A stretch of DNA of 64,000 bases, from NCBI RefSeq assembly GCF_000430885.1, contig NZ_AUMW01000009.1, forward strand, positions 80,755 through 144,754. Direction: 5' to 3'. The notes below the pieces were generated by a model. The model was not told the origin of the DNA. It worked only from the letters and a program-made list of their open reading frames with translations, and did no database searches. This document shows, piece by piece, positions 52,747-62,042 of the stretch. The DNA is from Desulfotruncus alcoholivorax DSM 16058 (lineage in GTDB: Bacteria > Bacillota > Desulfotomaculia > Desulfotomaculales > Desulfallaceae). A program made the translations under genes and the position numbers. Numbering within the stretch: position 1 is the first letter of the stretch; each line of letters begins with the position of its first letter.

Positions 52747-53103
52747 ATGCCCAGAACAAAAAGCGCAGCCAATAATAAAAACAATGAAAGTACCGGAGAA
52801 ACAACAAGGGATACCCTAGATAAGAAGACCCCTGCCGGCGACCCGGCAATTCAGGCCGAGGTGCTCAGCAGGTTGAAAAAGATTGAAGGACAAGTTCGTG
52901 GCGTGCAAAAGATGGTACAGGATTGCCGCAATTGCGGTGACATCGTAATCCAGCTCACCGCCATCAAAGCGGCGATCAACAGGGTAGGCGCAACTGTGCT
53001 GGCCTTCCACCTGGCTGATAAAATCAAAAACGACCTCAGTCAAAATAATGATATTAATGCTTCACTAACCGAGTTTATGAATATCTTCAAAAAGTTTTCT
53101 TAA
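52747..53103 (+). CDS. CsoR/CstR-family repressor
   Basis: About 118 residues from ATG 52747 (AGGAG, 9 nt); an earlier ATG is at 52723. A Lys/Asn-rich tail of about 35 residues precedes the core RLKKIEGQVRGVQKMVQD. The ligand pattern is unusual: against CsoR (Cys, His, Cys) the first Cys is kept but preceded by another (DCRNCGD), the His is kept (AFHLAD) and the second Cys reads Lys. Three operators surround its promoter and that of the tusA operon. It may sense sulfane sulfur or a metal; which, I cannot tell. Confidence 0.85.
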   Translation: MPRTKSAANNKNNESTGETTRDTLDKKTPAGDPAIQAEVLSRLKKIEGQVRGVQKMVQDCRNCGDIVIQLTAIKAAINRVGATVLAFHLADKIKNDLSQNNDINASLTEFMNIFKKFS

Positions 53104-53270
53104 CTGCCGGCGCACCCGGAAGCGCGCTATTTTTTAAATTCAGCAATTATGCGCCGACTTTCACAAAATAATAAAAACCTGTAATTATTTATGAGTTGTT
53201 GCAGGATTATTGAATTTCATTCAGTAATGCTTAAAGTGAAATAATTAACCTTTTAAGGAGGCGCGTATTT

Positions 53271-55124
53271 TTGCAGGGTGTTTTAAAATTCATCCCCATT
53301 GTCGAAACAATAAGTACATATAAAAAGGAATATTTTAGATTTGACTTCATTGCTGCGTTAACAGTCGCTGTCGTTGCACTGCCACAATCAATGGCTTATG
53401 CCATTATTGCCGGGGTCGATCCAGTTTACGGGCTTTATTCCGCAATTGTTCTTTCAATTTTAGGTTCTATATTCGGCAATTCCAATCATTTGGCGACAGG
53501 GCCAACCAACGCCATCTCGCTGCTCATAGCCGGCAACATGAGTGTTTATGTCGGGAAGCCCAATTTTTTGGAAATGCTGTTTATGCTAACCTTCCTTGTC
53601 GGCGCTATCCAATTCTCCATGGGCGTTCTTAAACTGGGAAAACTGGTTAACTACGTGTCCCATTCCGTCATCGTCGGCTTTACCGCCGGGGCGGGTGTTA
53701 TTATCGCCCTGGGCCAACTTAACCAACTGTTTGGTATATCTCTGGGGAAAGGCAGCCATTCCACCCTGGAAAAAGTTGCAGCAACATTCAGTCATATCGG
53801 GGAATTAAATTATTACGCTTTGGGTCTGGGATTGCTTACGATAGTTGTTTCAGCGGCCGCCAAAAAAATTAACAAGAACATCCCGGGCGCGCTGCTCAGC
53901 CTGGTCATCTGCGTTATCCTGGTGATAACGCTGGGCCTGGACCGCTACGGCATTAAATTGACGGGAGAAATACCTTCGGCAATCCCGCCCTTCACCATGC
54001 TAAACTTTAACTTACATAATATCGGGGAGCTGATGAACGGCGCATTGGTTATTGCGGTTATCGGTTTGGTGGAGGCCGTCTCTATTTCCAAGGCCATATC
54101 AGCCCAATCATTGCAAAAGCTTGATTCCAACCAGGAATTCATCGGACAGGGCGTAGCCAACATGGGCGGTGCATTTTTGGGCTGCATCGCGGGGTCCGGT
54201 TCATTCACCCGTTCGGCCATCAACTTTCAAAACGGCGCCGTAACCAGGCTGTCCGGAGTCCTGGCAGGCGTCCTTGTGATGGTAATACTTCTATTTATGG
54301 CCCCATTTGCCAAATTTATACCGAATGCGGCACTGGCAGGCGTAATCATGGTCGTTGCCTACTCCATGGTCGACAAAGAAGCATTTAAAAAAGTCTTCCG
54401 ATCCAACAAAAACGATGCAGCTATAATGATGGTCACTTTTGCTACAACCATCCTGGCACCTGAACTGGAATATGCCATTTACGCCGGCATTTTAATTTCA
54501 CTGCTTTTATTCCTTAAAGACAATGGGAACGCTTCGGTCCGCATGCTCTCATTACTGGGGAAAGAGGGCGGTTTTATTGAAACCGACGTCCAGCGGACGG
54601 TTCATTCCCCGATTTCCATTATTCAATTGGAAGGCAATTTATTTTTCGGCAACTCGGCAGACCTTGAGGAAAAGCTTGCCGGCGCCTATGGAACCGCCCG
54701 GGTTTATATTTTAAAATTTAACGCAGTAACCATGATGGACATAACCGCCTTGGAAGCAATTGAAAACTTTATCACCCGGGTACACAGAGAAGGGAGAAAA
54801 GTTTTGCTGTGCGGCGTCCGGCGGGAGCTAAAAGAGAAAATGGAGCGGTGCCATCTGATTGGCCATGTAGGAGAAAGCAATATCTTCCTTGCTGAAAACG
54901 AAGTCCTTAAGTCCCTGAAAAGCTCCTTGCACCGGGCCGAAATCTTATTAAAGGGTATCAGCCAGCCCGAGCCGGTTGCCCAAACGGTTGAAAAAGCAAT
55001 ATTAATCCCTGCGGCTTCAGCAGTTTCACCGGCCAAAAGATTTGCCGGCTGGATGGAAAAGTTCCTCCAGGAGCCCTTTTACCAGGCTGAGCTGTTAAAA
55101 ACCCAGGCTTTCGGTGGGAATTAG
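53271..55124 (+). CDS. SulP-type anion transporter with STAS domain
   Basis: 617 residues, TTG start behind AAGGAGG. About 11 to 12 membrane helices with LPQSMAYAIIAGVDPVYGLYSA and the GSFTRSAIN loop, then a C-terminal STAS domain (about 440-540) with ALDMT-like VTMMDITALEAIENF. The SulP family carries sulfate, bicarbonate or other anions. It follows the sulfur-sensing-type regulator by 167 nt. Sulfate uptake fits but is not proved. A Pro/Ala-rich tail follows the STAS domain. Confidence 0.9.
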   Translation: MQGVLKFIPIVETISTYKKEYFRFDFIAALTVAVVALPQSMAYAIIAGVDPVYGLYSAIVLSILGSIFGNSNHLATGPTNAISLLIAGNMSVYVGKPNFLEMLFMLTFLVGAIQFSMGVLKLGKLVNYVSHSVIVGFTAGAGVIIALGQLNQLFGISLGKGSHSTLEKVAATFSHIGELNYYALGLGLLTIVVSAAAKKINKNIPGALLSLVICVILVITLGLDRYGIKLTGEIPSAIPPFTMLNFNLHNIGELMNGALVIAVIGLVEAVSISKAISAQSLQKLDSNQEFIGQGVANMGGAFLGCIAGSGSFTRSAINFQNGAVTRLSGVLAGVLVMVILLFMAPFAKFIPNAALAGVIMVVAYSMVDKEAFKKVFRSNKNDAAIMMVTFATTILAPELEYAIYAGILISLLLFLKDNGNASVRMLSLLGKEGGFIETDVQRTVHSPISIIQLEGNLFFGNSADLEEKLAGAYGTARVYILKFNAVTMMDITALEAIENFITRVHREGRKVLLCGVRRELKEKMERCHLIGHVGESNIFLAENEVLKSLKSSLHRAEILLKGISQPEPVAQTVEKAILIPAASAVSPAKRFAGWMEKFLQEPFYQAELLKTQAFGGN

Positions 55125-55132
55125 AAAAACAG

Positions 55133-55169
55133 AAAACCCTCCCGCGTTATAAAAACCGGGAGGGTTTTT
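55133..55169. terminator. bidirectional terminator
   Basis: AAAACCCTCCCG/CGGGAGGGTTTTT stem, between the SulP gene and the convergent secreted-protein gene. Confidence 0.85.
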
Positions 55170-55205
55170 GTATCAGGCAACGCCTGCCAACAGCGTGGCT
55201 TTTGT

Positions 55206-55604
55206 TTACCTAACTACTATATACGCTTTATGCCAACTGTTGTGATAATAGTACTGTACATTGCCATTGTGGTCGCGGTAGCGGTACCAGTTACCGGCAC
55301 GGTCGGGGTCCATGAAGAAATAATGGGCAATACCGTTGTCATCAAGGTAGTAGTAAATAGCGCCGTCTCTATCCCAATCAAGCCAACGACTGGCTGTATA
55401 ACCAAAATGACGACCGCCGCCAAAATCAAAGGTATAGTCACCGCTGCCATAGTCACTGGACCAATAGTGGCCGTGCTGACCGTTGCTTACCCAACCGCTG
55501 TTGTCGTTTACGTAAACAGTATAGTTATGTGGATAAGCGAACGCGGCTGATGCGACACTGATTGAAAACAACAAAGCCAACACTATAATTAAAGCTTTTT
55601 TCAT
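55206..55604 (-). CDS. secreted Tyr/His/Gly-rich protein, 132 aa
   Basis: Signal peptide (about 1-23: KKALIIVLALLFSISVASAAFA). The mature part is rich in Tyr, Trp, His, Asp, Asn and Gly, with alternating aromatic segments such as HGHYWSSDYGSGDY and WYRYRDHNGNVQYYYHN. It resembles a small extracellular beta-rich protein, perhaps calcium-binding or cell-wall associated; I do not recognise the family. ATG behind AAAGGTGAG. Confidence 0.6.
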   Translation of the reverse strand: MKKALIIVLALLFSISVASAAFAYPHNYTVYVNDNSGWVSNGQHGHYWSSDYGSGDYTFDFGGGRHFGYTASRWLDWDRDGAIYYYLDDNGIAHYFFMDPDRAGNWYRYRDHNGNVQYYYHNSWHKAYIVVR

Positions 55605-55618
55605 TCTGTCTCACCTTT

Positions 55619-55655
55619 CTGTTAATTGGTTTTTGGGCCTGTTAATTAGTTTTAG
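55619..55655. repeat. tandem imperfect repeat upstream of the secreted-protein gene
   Basis: Two copies of TGTTAATT.GTTTT.GGCC in succession, in the leader of the minus-strand gene 55206-55604. The rest of the gap to 55891 is AT-rich with no gene. Confidence 0.5.
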
Positions 55656-55891
55656 GCCTACCTACCTATATTAAGTTATTTGAATATGACAAGCAAACTT
55701 TTTACCACCAATTTACCATTGTACTTTCTTGTATTAAAACCAATTCTTACAGCCGGCAAAATAAAAACGGGCCAGCAATGCTGCCCGGTGTCTATTGACA
55801 ATATCTGTTTAAAGTAATAGTACCAATAAGGGTAATAATATGCTTATTCAAACTTTTTAACACCAGCATCAAAAGCTAATGAGGTGTAAAA

Positions 55892-56869
55892 ATGGAAGCC
55901 CGTGTCAAGGCCGGCTGGATTTCCGTAGCAGGAAATGTCATTTTAATAGCGCTCAAGCTTAGTGTGGGAATCCTCACCGGCACAGTAAGCGTGATAGCCG
56001 AGGCAGTGCATTCTGTAACCGACCTTTTGTCCTCCTTTATTGCCCTTTTTGCGGTAAAAAAGGCAGGAATGCCATCGGATGAAAAGCACCCGTATGGCTA
56101 TGCCAAAGTGGAAAATGTGTCCGCCACAGTTGAGGCCTTATTAATTTTTTTAGCCGCCTTTCTGATTATCAGGGAATCGATTATTAAAATACGCTATGGC
56201 TCTGAGCTAACGCCGGTGGGCTGGGGTATAGCGGTGATGGGCGTATCAGTGGCTGTAAATATACTGGTATCTCTATATATGTCCAGGGTAGCCCGAGACG
56301 ATCGCTCCATCGCCTTAGAAGCTGATGCGATGCACCACTGGACTGATGTTTATACTTCTCTTGGCGTTTTACTGGGGTTGGTGTTAATTCATTTCACCGG
56401 ACTGGCCTGGTTAGACCCCGCCGTAGCCATAGGCGTGGCTGTTTTCATTATTAAGGCGGCCTGGGACATTACCAGAGAATCTTTCTCCCCATTAATGGAT
56501 GCCTCAATCAGCCCTGATGAAATAAAACAGATTAAGCAGGTGCTGGATACATATCAGGATGAATATATTGAGTACCACAACCTGCGCACCAGGCGCGCGG
56601 GCAGCGAAATATACCTGGACCTGCACCTGGTTACCTGCTCGCGCATGAGTGTGAAACAGGTCCATGACCTTAGCGATGCCATTGAGGAGAAGATTAAGGA
56701 TATCTTTCCTCATTGCCACGTGCTCATTCATGCTGAACCGGGTCAGCAGCAGAGCAGGTGCGACGCCTGCGCCAAGGGTAACGGGCCTGGTCGCAGGGGG
56801 AAAAGGTGTGAGCCAAGGCCTTATTACAAAAAAATACCTGATAAGGATACGGCAAAGAATACCGAATAA
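55892..56869 (+). CDS. cation diffusion facilitator (CDF) exporter
   Basis: 325 residues, ATG behind GAGGTG. Six helices; site A motifs HSVTD (about 41-45) and HHWTD (about 148-152) carry the His/Asp ligands of Fe/Zn CDF proteins. A cytoplasmic ferredoxin-like domain with TCSRMSVKQVHDLSDAIEE follows. The C-terminal tail has CDACAKG and a later Cys, an extra metal-binding stretch not found in most family members. Exports Zn, Fe or Mn. Confidence 0.9.
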   Translation: MEARVKAGWISVAGNVILIALKLSVGILTGTVSVIAEAVHSVTDLLSSFIALFAVKKAGMPSDEKHPYGYAKVENVSATVEALLIFLAAFLIIRESIIKIRYGSELTPVGWGIAVMGVSVAVNILVSLYMSRVARDDRSIALEADAMHHWTDVYTSLGVLLGLVLIHFTGLAWLDPAVAIGVAVFIIKAAWDITRESFSPLMDASISPDEIKQIKQVLDTYQDEYIEYHNLRTRRAGSEIYLDLHLVTCSRMSVKQVHDLSDAIEEKIKDIFPHCHVLIHAEPGQQQSRCDACAKGNGPGRRGKRCEPRPYYKKIPDKDTAKNTE

Positions 56870-56884
56870 AGAATTAGAAAAAAA

Positions 56885-56912
56885 GTGGCTGGAGACTTGC
56901 ACCTCCAACCAC
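56885..56912. terminator. bidirectional terminator
   Basis: GTGGCTGGAG/CTCCAACCAC hairpin followed by TGGATTTTTT; between the CDF gene and the convergent Fe-S gene. Confidence 0.6.
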
Positions 56913-56963
56913 TGGATTTTTTGTAAGGCTTATAAGCTTGGTTTTTTGTTTTATACGGTGATT

Positions 56964-58076
56964 TTAAATTCTTCCTCTTTCCCTGGCGATGCGCAGGAAT
57001 TGCTCCTGCTTATTGGCCGGGGGAACGTGCAGCACAGACCGGCGGGACATTGTCAGCGCGCCGGTGGGACAAGCCGATGCGCAGGCGCCGCAGCCGATAC
57101 ACAGATCTTTTTTTACCGCCGCTGTTTCATCACCGTCCACTCCTGCTTCCAAAGCGACGGCATTGATATGACAGCTCTCGGCGCAGGTGCCGCAGCCCGT
57201 ACATTTATCAATGTCGACTTCAGGGATAAAGTTACTGGGATGCACCGAGCTAATCCCGGATTTATTAATAGAACTTAAAACCCCACAGCAGCAGCCGCAG
57301 CAGTGGCAAATATAAGCAGGTTTATTCAGGACATTATCCCCAAGGTGCACCAGTCCCAGTTTTTCAGTCCGGTCCAGCACCCTGAGCAATTCATCAACCG
57401 ACGCCGGCCTGGCCAGCCTCCTGCTGATCAGCCATTTAGCGGCACCGCCAAGGGAGGTGCACACATCTTCAACAGGGGCATCACACGCCTTACCCAGGTG
57501 ACTTGCTTTATGCCGGCAGGAACACATGCCCAGGGACCCTCCGCCTGACTCGCGTATAATCTGAGAAGCTTTTTCGTAATCCAATACCTCGGTTTCAACA
57601 GCAGCGGGAATAAGGCTCTCATAAACCAGTGTTTTAAACATTTTGGTTTCCCCGCCGAAAAATTCCTCCCGCACACCTTCGCTATTAAAATATTTCTCAA
57701 AAAGCTCAGCCAGTTCTTTCATGTTAAGGTTTTCCCCGACCCGCATAAAGGTATATTCAAAAAATCCCACCACCATAGGCGCCAGCATATAATACGTCCC
57801 GTCTCTGCGGGCCAGATCCAACACCAGACCTTTTTCAGCCATGTCGTTAAGTATCCTGGCCATGTCCTGTTCTTTATAACCTGTGGTGCCTGCAATTCTT
57901 TCCAGACTCACCGGCAATAAAGGGAATTTGCTGCCCACCTCGGCCTCGCTTTGGGTGAACAGCCGGTAAAGTATTTCCATCAGGGTTTCATTTACCGGAG
58001 CCCCAACAGGGTTTTTATTCAAACGCTCTGCCAGGGCACTGTAAACCGCTTCCTTGGAATCAATTAAGTGTCCCAC
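56964..58076 (-). CDS. 4Fe-4S ferredoxin/winged-helix protein
   Basis: About 370 residues, GTG at 58076 behind GGAGG. The N-terminal part (about 1-130) has a winged-helix look (ERIAGTTGYKEQDMARILNDMAEKGLV). The middle has CSCRHKASHLGKACDAP (about 190-205) and CHCCGCCCG (about 270-278). Two ferredoxin motifs close it (CTGCGTCAESC, CIGCGACASACP). This layout occurs in anaerobes as a redox protein of unknown job. Monocistronic. Confidence 0.75.
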   Translation of the reverse strand: MGHLIDSKEAVYSALAERLNKNPVGAPVNETLMEILYRLFTQSEAEVGSKFPLLPVSLERIAGTTGYKEQDMARILNDMAEKGLVLDLARRDGTYYMLAPMVVGFFEYTFMRVGENLNMKELAELFEKYFNSEGVREEFFGGETKMFKTLVYESLIPAAVETEVLDYEKASQIIRESGGGSLGMCSCRHKASHLGKACDAPVEDVCTSLGGAAKWLISRRLARPASVDELLRVLDRTEKLGLVHLGDNVLNKPAYICHCCGCCCGVLSSINKSGISSVHPSNFIPEVDIDKCTGCGTCAESCHINAVALEAGVDGDETAAVKKDLCIGCGACASACPTGALTMSRRSVLHVPPANKQEQFLRIARERGRI

Positions 58077-58148
58077 ACAACCCACCTCCGAATAGCTTTC
58101 ATTTAATTAATTATACTGTTATTGACAAAGTTATCAAAGAAATACTTT

Positions 58149-59399
58149 TTAGCTATCCGAAGTCAAGCCCACCATATCCAGGAGTTTCAAGGTCAAGCTA
58201 AGGATAATTGACACCACTGTAGCCAAACCCATCCCTGTTAAGCTCACCGCACCTAATTCCACGTGTGCCCCGCTTATACCGATAATCAATACGATAGAGG
58301 TTAAAATTAAATTCCTGGGCTTGCTGTAATCAATTTTCGATTCCAGCAGAATACGAATACCTGAGGCCGCGATGACGCCGTAGAGCAGCAGAGAGACGCC
58401 GCCTATTACCGCCGAAGGTATGCTTCTGATCGCCTCGGCCAGTGTGCCGACAAAGGACAGCAAAATAGCCATAATTGCTGCCCCGCCGATTACCCAAACG
58501 CTGTAAACTTTAGTTATGGCCATAACACCTATATTTTCACCGTAAGTGGTATTGGGAGTGGAGCCGAAAAAGCCGGAAAGCATGGTGGAAATACCGTTGC
58601 CCAGCAGGGAAAGATGAAGGCCGGGCTTTTTGGCCAGATCCCTGCCCACAATATTTCCCGTGACAAATAAGTGGCCGATGTGTTCGGCAATAACTACCAG
58701 TGCGGCGGGAATAATGATAGCAATGGCGGCAGGATTAAACTCCGGTTTATAAAGGGTGGGAACAGCAAGAACCGGAGCCTGCAAAATCGGCGTGATATCC
58801 ACCAGGCCAACGAAAAAGGCCAGGGTGTAGCCCGCTATTATACCAATCAAAATAGGGACAATCGCCAGAAACCCGCGGAATATTACCGATCCCAAAATAG
58901 TTACAACCAGCGTAAACATCGAAACGGCAATAACCTTGGGGTCAGGGGTTTTATCAAGCAGCCCGGCACTTTTAGCCGCAACCGGAGCCAGTTCCAAACC
59001 TATTACAGCCACAATGGCGCCCATGGCTGCAGGAGGAAAAACGACATTAATCCAACCGGTACCGGCAACCCAAATGATTAAGGCCACCACAGAAAAAACA
59101 AGCCCTACGATAATAAAACCACCCAGAGCCGCCTCATAGCTATACTTGGACAATACCAGGGTAACAGGTGAAATAAAAGCAAAGCTGGAACCAAGGTAAG
59201 CAGGAATGCCTCCCCGGCAGATTAACAAATACAGCAGCGTACCGATTCCGTTAAATAAAAGTACGGTTGCCGGGTCTACTTTAAATATTATCGGCACCAG
59301 AACGGTAGCCCCAAACATGGCAAAAAGGTGCTGCAGGCTGAGAGGTAAAGTTTGTAATAATGGAAGCCTTTCCTCAACCTGAATGGTCCTCTTGGACAA
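58149..59399 (-). CDS. uraA: uracil permease
   Basis: 416 residues, 12 to 14 membrane helices, nucleobase:cation symporter-2 family. LPLLQTLPLSLQHLFAMFGATVLVP at the start, the GLFG/NTTYGENIGVMAITKVYS signature in the middle. TTG start behind GGAGG at 8 nt. It lies 46 nt after upp on the same strand, the usual upp-uraA salvage pair. Confidence 0.93.
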   Translation of the reverse strand: MSKRTIQVEERLPLLQTLPLSLQHLFAMFGATVLVPIIFKVDPATVLLFNGIGTLLYLLICRGGIPAYLGSSFAFISPVTLVLSKYSYEAALGGFIIVGLVFSVVALIIWVAGTGWINVVFPPAAMGAIVAVIGLELAPVAAKSAGLLDKTPDPKVIAVSMFTLVVTILGSVIFRGFLAIVPILIGIIAGYTLAFFVGLVDITPILQAPVLAVPTLYKPEFNPAAIAIIIPAALVVIAEHIGHLFVTGNIVGRDLAKKPGLHLSLLGNGISTMLSGFFGSTPNTTYGENIGVMAITKVYSVWVIGGAAIMAILLSFVGTLAEAIRSIPSAVIGGVSLLLYGVIAASGIRILLESKIDYSKPRNLILTSIVLIIGISGAHVELGAVSLTGMGLATVVSIILSLTLKLLDMVGLTSDS

Positions 59400-59444
59400 T
59401 TATTATCCCTCCAATGTTATGTAAAGTTGATTATGGATGTAAAG

Positions 59445-60083
59445 CTAAAGCAAGTAAAGCCTGTCCCCCGCGTCACCAAGTCCCGGCACGATATATGCCT
59501 TTTCGTTCAGCCCGGGATCAACCGCTGCTGTTATAATTTTGACCTCAGGATACCGGCTGTGCACCTGGCTGATACCCTTTTTAACCGAAACGGCGCAAAC
59601 CAGCGTAATTTGCCCGGGCCGGTAACCCTTCTCAATAATCATTTCCAGGGCTTTAACACTACTGTTGCCAGTGGCCAGCATAGGGTCCAGCACAAATATT
59701 GTGTCGAAACCGTCATTAGATTCCGGAACCGAGTTGCAGTAAGGGCAGGCCTCCAGGGTGTCATGGTCCCTGGACACTCCGATATGGGCTACCTTAGCTT
59801 CCGGGAGAAGCTGCAAAAAAGAATTCAAGAAACCAAGCCCTGCCCTAAGAATTGGCACCAGCAGCACCCTGTCATCCTGAACCCGCAGGCAGTCGGCCCC
59901 GGTATCCAGCGGCGTAATCACATTTTCTTTGGAATATTTTAAATCTTTTGCGGCCTCTACGGCTAAAACCAGGCTTAGTTTATCCATGGCGCTTCGGAAA
60001 TCCCTGGTTCCGGTCTGCCTGCTGCGAAGAATCCTCAGGCAATCACCCGTCAACGGGTGGTCAACAATGTGCAAAGAACTCAT
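59445..60083 (-). CDS. upp: uracil phosphoribosyltransferase
   Basis: 212 residues, ATG 60083 behind GGAGGG. PRPP site VLDPMLATGNSSVKALEM (about 128-145), RAGLGF, and the C-terminal uracil loop YIVPGLGDAGDRLY. It forms UMP from uracil and PRPP. The longer frame upstream adds unrelated residues. Paired with uraA. Confidence 0.95.
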   Translation of the reverse strand: MSSLHIVDHPLTGDCLRILRSRQTGTRDFRSAMDKLSLVLAVEAAKDLKYSKENVITPLDTGADCLRVQDDRVLLVPILRAGLGFLNSFLQLLPEAKVAHIGVSRDHDTLEACPYCNSVPESNDGFDTIFVLDPMLATGNSSVKALEMIIEKGYRPGQITLVCAVSVKKGISQVHSRYPEVKIITAAVDPGLNEKAYIVPGLGDAGDRLYLL

Positions 60084-60537
60084 TTTTTCCCTCCATTGAA
60101 AATTTATTGATAAACAAAAACCATACTTTAATTCGACAATAGCTGTCATTATCCTGTCTGGCAAACAAGTTTTACATCTAAGTATTCTCATGGAAACCAA
60201 TGATCAATTCCTTCAAAATAAAAAATGTCCGGGACACAGAGACAGGTACTGCTTACCGGGCACTGGGTTCTTTAACCCATCAGCCCGGCGGGCGCGCCAG
60301 GGCAAACATCAAGAAAGGGACAGGGTTTCTGTCCCTTTTTCATCTCATAAATTCGTTTGAAATATATAACCCAACCAAGCGGTTGGGTAAATTTTTAATC
60401 AGTGCGTTGTTAAACATGAAATGTAAAGAATGTCCCTATTACCTTAACTAAAAAAAAACGCATCGAACCAGGACAATGCAAGGTAAATTTAATTCCCAGG
60501 TGGCCGGGTGAAAATTGCGATTTTTACCCCATATTGC
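60084..60537. other. intergenic region with two hairpins, no supported gene
   Basis: Contains a hairpin AAAGGGACAG/CTGTCCCTTT at 60314-60340 followed by T5 on the plus strand and another, ACCCAACC/GGTTGGGT, at 60369-60388 followed by AATTTTT. Both look like terminators but no plus-strand gene precedes them, and they may be a dispersed repeat. An 83-codon frame here lacks a ribosome site. Confidence 0.45.
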
Positions 60538-61929
60538 TTAATTGTTAAAATATATATTTTTTCCTTTTTGATTCGAATATCTCCTGTCCCTGACAAAAGC
60601 GCTTTTACCAAAAGTTTTGGCATATTTCTTCAACTCAGCCGATATTTGGACTATATCCTGCAAAGAAGAAGCTTGCCCCTTGTCGCCGCAATCAATAATG
60701 GCCATTGAGATGGCGGCTATTGAAAACCATTTACCGGTGCCGTCCCTGTCTTTTCCATGAATGCCTCCATGTTGTCTGTCTAAAGGGTCATAACGTTGGG
60801 GAATAATCCTAATGGTTTCCATTAATGCTTTTTTCACCGGATCATAACTTATTCCCTGCACCAAAGACATATCCATTTTTAAGAAATCCGGCCTGATCAT
60901 GGCTATGGCACTTAGACTGGAAAACCCCGACCCCACGTCGTCAACCGCCACCATATAACCTTGATCGCGATAATGATTGAGAGTTTTTTGGAAGTTGGGA
61001 AAATTTGTCGCATCGGTGTGCTCTGTAATCTCAAAAACTATATTGTTTGGCTCAACACCAAGAGCCCCAACATATTTTAAAGTTTCACCACTGACAAAAT
61101 TGGGGTCGCTTATTGTTCCGGGGTTGATATTGATAAATAGTTTTTGTTCGGATTTAAGATCTCCAATGGCTGAAAGCGCCTTCTTTCTGCATAATCTTTC
61201 CAAGGGATAGAGCATATCCACTTCTTCAGCAAAATTAAAAAGCGCCAAGGGAGAATAAAAGTGTCCATCTTTAGGACCTCTGGATAAAGCCTCCCACCCC
61301 AGCGTGCTACCGCTTTCCAACGAAATTATACGTTGAAAAACGACATTAATATTTTCTGTTAATAAAATTTTCTTAAATTCCTCCAGCAATCCGACCTTTT
61401 TGTAGTCCAACAGGCCATTGGCCACCTTTTGAGCTTCCCTGTAGGCTACATAAAGCTGGTGTTCCAAATCTTTCAAGCCGTTGATTGTAATTAAAGAGAA
61501 CCCCAACCTGATATCAAAAGTCCACCCTGTTCGGGCAAAACAATGCTTGTTGATATTATCTTTAAGGGCGATGCCAGTAGTTATGGCGATGTTCTGCAGT
61601 TCACTCTCCCGATATTTGTTATTTGCACACAGTATTATAAAATCATCGCCCATGATCCGGTCCACAATCAATTCTTTGCTTTTTAACGACAGAATTTGCG
61701 GGAATACGGAATGAATTTGGGCGTTGACATATTTAAGAATGGATTTTGCCGCATCCAGCCCAAACAGTTGTTCAAACTTGCTGAAGTTAACCAGGTCAAG
61801 ATAGAACAAAATGAACTTCCCGTTGACGTTCTTGATATTTGATGCAATTAATTTGCTGATTGGCCTTGTAACAATAGAGCCATTGTTGCTTTTACGCGCC
61901 ATTATTTTTTTAAAAAATTCCAGATGCAA
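60538..61929 (-). CDS. degenerate GGDEF-EAL protein with internal deletion
   Basis: About 463 residues, TTG start behind GAGG. The N-terminal GGDEF-like domain is degenerate (MGDDF at the active site, about 110). An EAL domain (about 190-370) keeps EALSRG, NINPGTI, EITEH and DDVGSGFSSL, then breaks off after KKALMETI. The next residues, GKDRDGTGKWF, SIAIID-like AISMAIID and LKKYAKTFG..FVRDRR, are the C terminus of another GGDEF domain known in EAL-CBS-GGDEF proteins. The EAL Lys and AEGVE-type Glu are gone. Probably inactive as a phosphodiesterase. Confidence 0.75.
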   Translation of the reverse strand: MHLEFFKKIMARKSNNGSIVTRPISKLIASNIKNVNGKFILFYLDLVNFSKFEQLFGLDAAKSILKYVNAQIHSVFPQILSLKSKELIVDRIMGDDFIILCANNKYRESELQNIAITTGIALKDNINKHCFARTGWTFDIRLGFSLITINGLKDLEHQLYVAYREAQKVANGLLDYKKVGLLEEFKKILLTENINVVFQRIISLESGSTLGWEALSRGPKDGHFYSPLALFNFAEEVDMLYPLERLCRKKALSAIGDLKSEQKLFININPGTISDPNFVSGETLKYVGALGVEPNNIVFEITEHTDATNFPNFQKTLNHYRDQGYMVAVDDVGSGFSSLSAIAMIRPDFLKMDMSLVQGISYDPVKKALMETIRIIPQRYDPLDRQHGGIHGKDRDGTGKWFSIAAISMAIIDCGDKGQASSLQDIVQISAELKKYAKTFGKSAFVRDRRYSNQKGKNIYFNN

Positions 61930-61964
61930 TTGGAACACCTCATTATTATTCCGTATTCAGACAT

Positions 61965-62008
61965 CCATACCGCCGGCGCGCCACCGGCAGAAGATGAAAG
62001 AGCCGGCC
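61965..62008 (-). repeat. dispersed hairpin repeat, copy E (reversed)
   Basis: Minus strand: CTTTCATCTTCTGCCGG, TGGCGCGCCGGCGG, TATGGATGT, parallel to the TTTCAT..CTGCTGG..CCGCGC.AGCAG.ATGGAA string of copy B. It lies between the EAL gene and the MCP-like gene. Confidence 0.45.
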
Positions 62009-62042
62009 AACTCGTACATAATAAACTGAACTGCCAAGTTAC

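Noticed and set aside
60290..60345. AGGGCAAAC..GAAA..GGGAC string resembling a c-di-GMP-I (GEMM) riboswitch
   Set aside because: The second half (ACGCAAAGCC) and the P1b stem are missing, and no plus-strand gene follows. The hairpin is better read as a simple terminator-like repeat.
60200..60451. 83-codon plus-strand frame upstream of upp
   Set aside because: Crosses two hairpins, lacks a ribosome site and resembles nothing.
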